A DNA stretch of 5,661 nt from Spirochaetota bacterium (GTDB taxonomy: Bacteria; Spirochaetota; Spirochaetia; Treponematales; Treponemataceae), in the NCBI GenBank assembly GCA_029571425.1, contig JAKPSR010000330.1, forward strand, positions 1-5,661. The letters are read 5' to 3'. A program made the translations under genes and the position numbers. Under the pieces are notes generated by a model that worked only from the letters and a program-made list of their open reading frames with translations, searched no databases and was not told the origin of the DNA. The first letter of the stretch is position 1, and each line of letters opens with the position of its first letter. Of the stretch, positions 1 through 3,572 are shown in pieces.

Positions 1-2
1 CG

Positions 3-383
3 GCGCGTAAGCGCGACGAGGGTCGCTTCGTCCTTGGGCCCGTCACCCTGTGCCTCGGAATTCTCCTAACCATGCTGATCTTTCCCCTCGCCGACGCCGG
101 GCTAGGCATCTGCGCCCTCGCCTTCGGCGACGGCATCGCGAGCCTCGCGGGGAAGCTGTTCGGGCGGCGGCGTATCCCCCACGCGGCGGGAAAGACGCTG
201 GAGGGAAGCACCGCCTGCTTTCTCGCGGTGTTCCTGTCGATTTTGGCATGTACCCGGTCCCCGGGGCTCTCGTTCATCCTCGCCGTCGTTTCCGCCGCGA
301 TCGAGATGCTTCCGCTCAAGGACTACGACAATCTCCTAATCCCGTTCGCGATCGCGGGCATCTCGTTTTCCCTCCGCTATTAA
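3..383 (+). CDS. CTP-dependent polyprenol/dolichol/phytol kinase-like membrane protein, C-terminal part (5' partial)
   Basis: The frame is open from base 3 to the TAA at 381-383, giving 126 residues; the start lies upstream of the window. The family signature is visible: a Gly-Asp-Gly turn (126-134) followed by IASLAGKLFGRR, then GKTLEGS (189-209), an acidic Glu (303) and a DN pair before LLIP (327-344). This GDG...GK.LEG pattern is typical of the dolichol kinase/phytol kinase/phosphatidate cytidylyltransferase-like family, integral membrane enzymes that use CTP. Several hydrophobic helices surround the motifs, as expected for a multi-pass inner-membrane enzyme. Automatic pipelines often call such proteins phosphatidate cytidylyltransferase, but the GKTLEGS motif fits the lipid (polyprenol or phytol) kinase branch better. 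The substrate cannot be read from the sequence. It converges on the minus-strand gene ending at 397, with no clear terminator between them. Confidence 0.85.
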   Translation, partial: ARKRDEGRFVLGPVTLCLGILLTMLIFPLADAGLGICALAFGDGIASLAGKLFGRRRIPHAAGKTLEGSTACFLAVFLSILACTRSPGLSFILAVVSAAIEMLPLKDYDNLLIPFAIAGISFSLRY

Positions 384-396
384 TCGAGCTCTTGTT

Positions 397-1224
397 TCAC
401 TGCCAAAGGTAGAGGCGATGGATCGACCGCAGGTACTGAACCGTTCCCGCGGCAAGGAGCGCGGCGCCCGGCGCGAGCAGTGCCCACGCGTCGCTGTTCG
501 AGAGGATCGCGTAGCCCGCCAAGAGGACGATGACGGCCCGCGCGGCGGAACGGTACTCGCTGATACCGCGGGTTCGGCCCAGGATGTGGTAGGAGAGGGC
601 CCCGAGGAGGCCAATGGCGACGATGAGCGAGCGCATTACGTTGGCGTACCCGCTCCCCGCGAGGAAGAGGGTCGTGACGGCCCTTGCGTTGACGGGCACG
701 GTGTTGGCTATCCCGAACGCGAAGAACGCGAGGAGGAAGAGGCTAGGCCCGATTTGCTGGGTCAGGAGGCCGCTCGCGAATATCCCGCTCGCCAGCACGG
801 CGAGGATCGAGAAGAAGCGCGAGAAGTAGACGACGCGCGAGATCGTGATAAGGTAGAAGTCCGCGTCGTGCCAGAGGCCGTAAAAAGGGACCGCGAGTCG
901 GGCGCACTCGAGCGAGATCGCGAACGCGAAGGCCGCGAAGAAGGTGATCTCGATGGTGTGCGTCTTCTCGAAGGCGAACATGACGTAGCCGAGGGCCGCG
1001 AGGGAAAACGCGGGGAATAGGGCCAGGGCGAGGATCGAGGCGAGAGGGCTATATGGGGTGAGGGGAAACGAGGAAAGTGCCGGGAACGGGCGCCCTCCCG
1101 TCGGCTCGGCGGGGAGCCCGCCGCGCGCGATGATAAGGACGACGGCGACCGCCGAGCAGGCGGCGAGCAGCAAGGCGCATGCCGCTGAGGCGGAAATAAG
1201 CCGGTTTCTGGTCGCGATGGTCAT
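397..1224 (-). CDS. Multi-pass integral membrane protein of unknown function
   Basis: This encodes 275 residues and I do not recognise the family. Hydropathy by eye gives about eight membrane segments, at residues near 10-34, 59-85, 91-116, 131-155, 158-177, 192-215, 226-242 and 247-266. One N-terminal anchor is followed by a Pro/Gly-rich linker (35-58) and then a block of seven helices. Helix 3 carries a polar LECAR motif (105-109), and a conserved-looking SRVVYFSRFF stretch opens helix 4. There is no soluble output, kinase or nucleotide-binding domain, so it could be a transporter-like protein or a stand-alone 7TM sensor-type module; neither is shown. The start is well fixed: an in-frame TGA lies at 1231-1233, just before the ATG, and no other Met precedes the first helix. 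No Shine-Dalgarno is visible, and a -10-like TATGAT ends five bases before the ATG, suggesting a leaderless mRNA. The reverse frame over this region is a shadow. Confidence 0.8.
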   Translation of the reverse strand: MTIATRNRLISASAACALLLAACSAVAVVLIIARGGLPAEPTGGRPFPALSSFPLTPYSPLASILALALFPAFSLAALGYVMFAFEKTHTIEITFFAAFAFAISLECARLAVPFYGLWHDADFYLITISRVVYFSRFFSILAVLASGIFASGLLTQQIGPSLFLLAFFAFGIANTVPVNARAVTTLFLAGSGYANVMRSLIVAIGLLGALSYHILGRTRGISEYRSAARAVIVLLAGYAILSNSDAWALLAPGAALLAAGTVQYLRSIHRLYLWQ

Positions 1225-1229
1225 GCCGT

Positions 1230-1259
1230 ATCATATAGCCGAACCCGCGTCGGCGTAAA
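1230..1259 (-). promoter_or_regulatory. Putative sigma-70-type promoter of the membrane-protein gene
   Basis: Reading the minus strand, a -35-like TTTACG (1254-1259) is followed after 18 bases by a -10-like TATGAT (1230-1235). The predicted transcription start falls at or very near the A of the ATG at 1224, which leaves no room for a ribosome binding site. The hexamers match the consensus only partly, so this is a candidate. Confidence 0.4.
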
Positions 1260-1280
1260 GCCGTAGGCGTTTCTTGCCGA

Positions 1281-1286
1281 TAGTAT
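1281..1286 (+). promoter_or_regulatory. Possible -10 element upstream of the DUF2259-type gene
   Basis: TAGTAT lies 26 bases before the ATG at 1313, identical to the stronger -10 found upstream of the U32 gene. No convincing -35 hexamer lies 16-18 bases upstream, so an activator or another sigma factor may be needed, or the true promoter may be elsewhere in the 88-base divergent spacer (1225-1312). Confidence 0.25.
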
Positions 1287-1312
1287 GACAAAGACCTTCC
1301 CAAGGAGATCGT

Positions 1313-1981
1313 ATGCGGAAGCTTTCCTTCATTGTGCTCGTTGCCCTGCTCGCCGTCTCTGGCCTCTCGGCCGGCGACGTCGCGACCTTCGTCAACCTCG
1401 GCTTTTCGCCCGGCGGCGAGCGGTTCCTCTTCGGTCAGTATGGGGTCTCCGACGGGGATTTTCGCCCGTACGCGGAGATCTACGGCGTCGACGTGGCCAA
1501 AAACGATTTTCTGCCCGGCGCCGTCTTCAAGAAGACGTTCACCGGCGAGCGCGACGGCAAGAAGGCTTTCGAGTCGCTGCGCGCGGAATCCGGATCGTCG
1601 GTTCGGGGCATCGATCCTTCCCTGCAGGGTCGGGCGCTTTACGTGCAAGCCGTGGACGAGCCCGAGCTCAAGTATATCGCCTTTCGCGATTTCGAGACTG
1701 GCGTGTTCTACGCGGTGACCCTTAATGCCCTCGTCGAGGGGAAAGGGACGGGCGTCCGTTCGTCCTTCTACCTATCGGTCGAGATGACTCTCGCCGACGG
1801 AAAGGTCGTCCGGAAGACGGTTGGCCTTCCTGGCTACAAGCGCGCGGGCGTCAAGGACTACCTCGTTCGCCGGATCATCGTTGACGAGTCGGGTAAATCC
1901 CTGGTGTTCGTGATCGAAAAGCGGATTGAGGCGAAGGGCGGGGACTCTATCCGATTTATGGTAGAGACGGTTCGTCTCTAG
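1313..1981 (+). CDS. Predicted secreted protein, DUF2259-type
   Basis: This encodes 222 residues with an N-terminal Sec signal peptide: basic start MRK, a hydrophobic core through about residue 16, and likely cleavage after Ala20 (GLSA before GDVA). The mature part opens with a motif I associate with DUF2259: a GFSPGGERFLFGQYG block, then DGDFRPYAEIYGVDVAKN. DUF2259 proteins are predicted secreted or periplasmic proteins of unknown function, known from spirochaetes and some proteobacteria. The visible alternation of short hydrophobic and polar stretches suggests a mainly beta fold, perhaps propeller-like. The start is supported by a strong Shine-Dalgarno AAGGAGA (1302-1308), with AAGGAG five bases before the ATG. 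The gene diverges from the membrane-protein gene and converges on the next gene, sharing four bases (CTAG, 1978-1981). The family call is from recognition and was not searched. Confidence 0.8.
   Translation: MRKLSFIVLVALLAVSGLSAGDVATFVNLGFSPGGERFLFGQYGVSDGDFRPYAEIYGVDVAKNDFLPGAVFKKTFTGERDGKKAFESLRAESGSSVRGIDPSLQGRALYVQAVDEPELKYIAFRDFETGVFYAVTLNALVEGKGTGVRSSFYLSVEMTLADGKVVRKTVGLPGYKRAGVKDYLVRRIIVDESGKSLVFVIEKRIEAKGGDSIRFMVETVRL
1962..1980. terminator. Perfect inverted repeat at the convergent gene ends, possible bidirectional terminator
   Basis: TAGAGACG (1962-1969) and CGTCTCTA (1973-1980) form an uninterrupted 8-bp stem with a three-base loop GTT. The repeat covers the last codons and part of the stop of the DUF2259-type gene, and starts at the T of the stop codon of the opposite gene. 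It is the only good hairpin at this convergent junction. Neither strand has a T-tract after the stem, so it is not a textbook intrinsic terminator. It could instead protect 3' ends, assist Rho-dependent termination, or be coincidental. Confidence 0.4.
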
Positions 1982-2379
1982 GCCGACGGCGGCTCGACCG
2001 CGCGGAAAACCTGCCGCACGTCCTTCCCATCTTCTCGTAAGGTCCTGACCAGGACCGTAGCGTCCGTAAACCGCATATTTCTCCAAAGAGACTCGAGCCA
2101 TACCGCCTCCGCCGCATCGCGGAGACGGTTGGTCGCGTCTGGCGCCTTGTCGCCTTCCCGGGGAAGCTGCGCAAAGAGGTAGAAGCCCGCCGGTATCTCG
2201 GTCGCGGGTTCGCCCCCGACTAAGTGCCTCTCCGGGGCAGGCTCGAGCTCTTTTTCCCCGACGGCGCTTTCGTATCGATCGATCGATCGCGTGCCATCGG
2301 GTGCCGCGACGTCGGGCGATGAACCGGCGGCGACGCGGATCGGCGCGCGGAGCTCGAGAAGGTGGACGGAAAGTTTCAT
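1978..2379 (-). CDS. Small protein of unknown function (133 residues)
   Basis: I do not recognise this protein. It starts MKLSVHLLEL and has no signal peptide or membrane segment, so it is probably cytoplasmic. A strand-rich N-terminal part (1-18) is followed by a low-complexity Pro/Ala/Asp/Glu stretch (20-62). Then comes a more structured region with a GFYLFAQLP strand (65-73), a helix rich in Arg/Ala/Glu with two Trp residues (84-102), and a final strand (TDATVLVRTL, 105-114). The ORF continues upstream, but the Met at 2379 is preferred: the only other upstream Met close by (2437-2439) has no ribosome binding site and would lie in the neighbour's upstream region. The chosen ATG lies six bases after a -10-like TATTAT and also lacks a Shine-Dalgarno, as expected for a leaderless gene. 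Codons 31-35 are made of an ATCG repeat. The gene overlaps the stop of the convergent DUF2259-type gene. That it is a real gene is inferred from the promoter, the tight junction and the plausible protein composition. Confidence 0.6.
   Translation of the reverse strand: MKLSVHLLELRAPIRVAAGSSPDVAAPDGTRSIDRYESAVGEKELEPAPERHLVGGEPATEIPAGFYLFAQLPREGDKAPDATNRLRDAAEAVWLESLWRNMRFTDATVLVRTLREDGKDVRQVFRAVEPPSA
2274..2289. repeat. Tetranucleotide repeat (ATCG)4
   Basis: Four uninterrupted copies of ATCG lie inside the 133-residue minus-strand gene, encoding its RSIDR segment (residues 31-35). The tract contains three overlapping GATC sites and is self-complementary. Gain or loss of one unit would shift the reading frame. 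Confidence 0.9.
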
Positions 2380-2390
2380 GGGCGCATAAT
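2363..2390 (+). promoter_or_regulatory. Possible promoter of the lipoprotein gene, overlapping the divergent promoter
   Basis: On the plus strand, TGGACG (2363-2368) and CATAAT (2385-2390) are separated by 16 bases. The -10 overlaps the opposite-strand -10 (TATTAT, 2386-2391) by five bases. The leader to the ATG at 2474 would be roughly 75 bases. The -35 match is only moderate. Confidence 0.35.
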
Positions 2391-2414
2391 ACCAAAAACC
2401 GCTTTTTCCGTCAG
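2386..2414 (-). promoter_or_regulatory. Putative promoter of the 133-residue protein gene
   Basis: On the minus strand, CTGACG (2409-2414) and TATTAT (2386-2391) are separated by 17 bases, close to sigma-70 consensus in sequence and spacing. The expected transcription start coincides with the A of the ATG at 2379. Confidence 0.5.
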
Positions 2415-2473
2415 CGTCCGCATGGGCGCCCCTCCGCATCCCGGCGACGGGTAGGGAAAAGGAGGGAAGAGCG

Positions 2474-3517
2474 ATGATCGCAAAACGTATCTGGGCTGCG
2501 ATAGGCATATGCGTGGTCGCTTCGTTCACGGGCTGTCGCGTGGAGGAAGAACTGGCCGCGTTCTCGGGTGGCGACGTGTCAGTACCGACCATGGTATCGG
2601 TTCGCGCCGTCTCGGAAACGGAGGTGGAAGCCCGCTTCGGTGACGAGGTTCGGCTTGTTGACGCGCGATTCTCGCCCGCAAACGGCGGCGAAGTCATTCC
2701 GGTAAATGTCGCGCCTGTCGGCCGAGGGGATGACGGACTTTGGGCGGTGCGGTTTCCCCTCGGTAGGCAAACCCAACTAGGAGTACCGTACCTACTCGAG
2801 GGCACGGTCGAGGACTCACGGGGGAACACGCTGTCTTTCGCCGTCCCCGTCACCGCCTTTAACGGCCGCGTGCCGCGCCTTATCATGAACGAGGCTCGTT
2901 TCGCCTACGCTAGCCCCCGCGTCGAATTCATCGAGCTTCTTGCCCTAACCTCGGGGAACCTCGCCGGGGTTAGGTTGGAGAACGCGGGGAACGAAGACCT
3001 CCCCGCCTACGAATTCCCTGCGACGGAGGTCGCGGCCGGGGACTTCATCGTCCTTCATTATCGGACCGTCGAGGAAGGTATCGTCGACGAGACTGAGAAA
3101 GCCGATGCCTCCGCGGGCGCGGATGCCCTTCCGACGGCGCGGGATTTTTGGATTCGCTGCGAGCGAGCGCCCTTGCCGAAAACCAACGTCCTGCTTTTGG
3201 TAGAGCGAGCGGGAGGGGCTATCCTGGACGCCCTCTTCGTGCGCGATAAGGAGTTGGCCGCGTGGCCGACCGAGGCCCTTACTCAGGCGGCCTCGCGCGC
3301 GGTAGCGGAGGGCGCCTGGGGCCCGGACGGGAGCCCGTCGTCCTCCGTCTCGCTCGAAGGCGCGAGCCCGACGCGAACGTTGGGTCGCGAGCCGGGCGCC
3401 GTGGACACGAACGAGGCGGCCGATTGGGCCTTGTGTCCCACGAAAAAGCATAGCCCGGGCTCGCCGAACGCGGCCCGCGAAGCGGCCCGCAGCGCGGCCC
3501 GCGAAGCGGCCCGGTAA
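2474..3517 (+). CDS. Lipoprotein with Ig-like N-terminal part, lamin-tail-like (LTD) domain and AARE-repeat tail
   Basis: This encodes 347 residues. The first 20 form a lipoprotein signal peptide (basic start, hydrophobic core), ending in the lipobox FTGC with Cys21 as the lipidated residue; Phe at -3 is outside the strict enterobacterial pattern but tolerated in spirochaetes. Residues about 38-130 look like a bacterial Ig-like strand repeat (EVEARF, then LLEGTVEDSRGNTL). From about 135 a lamin-tail-like pattern follows: LIMNEARF, VEFIELLAL, NLAGVRLEN, YEFPATEVAAGDFIVL, ending at the typical SPGSPN (327-332). An acidic/Ala loop (about 203-221) interrupts it. Cys229 and Cys321 are the only other mature cysteines and could form a disulphide. 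The tail AARE-AARS-AARE-AAR runs to the stop. A strong Shine-Dalgarno GGAGG (2461-2465) lies eight bases before the ATG. LTD domains on exported bacterial proteins are thought to help attach surface or periplasmic proteins and enzymes; the role here is unknown. Confidence 0.8.
   Translation: MIAKRIWAAIGICVVASFTGCRVEEELAAFSGGDVSVPTMVSVRAVSETEVEARFGDEVRLVDARFSPANGGEVIPVNVAPVGRGDDGLWAVRFPLGRQTQLGVPYLLEGTVEDSRGNTLSFAVPVTAFNGRVPRLIMNEARFAYASPRVEFIELLALTSGNLAGVRLENAGNEDLPAYEFPATEVAAGDFIVLHYRTVEEGIVDETEKADASAGADALPTARDFWIRCERAPLPKTNVLLLVERAGGAILDALFVRDKELAAWPTEALTQAASRAVAEGAWGPDGSPSSSVSLEGASPTRTLGREPGAVDTNEAADWALCPTKKHSPGSPNAAREAARSAAREAAR
3470..3514 (+). repeat. 12-bp tandem repeat encoding the AARE/AARS tail
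   Basis: There are 3.75 units: GCGGCCCGCGAA (3470-3481), GCGGCCCGCAGC (3482-3493), GCGGCCCGCGAA (3494-3505) and GCGGCCCGG (3506-3514), running directly into the TAA. Units 1 and 3 are identical, giving a 24-bp higher-order period. The unit is a multiple of three, so copy-number change would lengthen or shorten the protein tail without a frameshift. The junctions contain GCGAAGC twice (3477-3483 and 3501-3507), a sequence known to form very stable mini-hairpins as single-stranded DNA. Confidence 0.9.
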
Positions 3518-3524
3518 CGGCACG

Positions 3525-3553
3525 TTCACAAATCCGCCGATTCAGGGTAGTAT
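3525..3553 (+). promoter_or_regulatory. Promoter of the U32-family gene
   Basis: TTCACA (3525-3530, five of six matches to the -35 consensus) and TAGTAT (3548-3553) are separated by exactly 17 bases. The -35 begins seven bases after the lipoprotein stop codon. Transcription would begin near 3560, leaving a leader of about 13 bases that holds little more than the Shine-Dalgarno. Confidence 0.6.
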
Positions 3554-3572
3554 AGGGCCATCGGAGGGGAAG

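Noticed and set aside
362..391. Possible terminator after the lipid-kinase-like gene (CTCG...CGAG)
   Set aside because: Only four base pairs with a long loop and no T-tract.
418..1020. A 200-residue plus-strand frame opposite the membrane-protein gene
   Set aside because: Extremely Arg/Glu/Asp-rich with no domain; it is the complement of hydrophobic codons of the real minus-strand gene.
1229..1234. TATCAT on the plus strand as a -10 mirrored with the minus-strand promoter, driving the DUF2259-type gene
   Set aside because: No credible -35 lies 16-18 bases upstream (TTTCTG is a poor match), so the bidirectional reading is not supported here as it is at 2385-2391.
1049..1648. A 199-residue minus-strand frame across the divergent spacer
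   Set aside because: It is antisense to the DUF2259-type gene, whose signal peptide and Shine-Dalgarno are clear, and it overlaps the start of the membrane-protein gene in another frame.
1978..2886. Longer 302-residue version of the small minus-strand protein
   Set aside because: The extra N-terminal 169 residues are antisense to the lipoprotein gene, are Ser/Thr/Arg/Pro-rich, and span the divergent promoter region. The start at 2379 fits better.
3518..3539. CGGC...GCCG pairing after the lipoprotein gene as a terminator
   Set aside because: Four base pairs only, no T-tract, and it overlaps a good -35 element.
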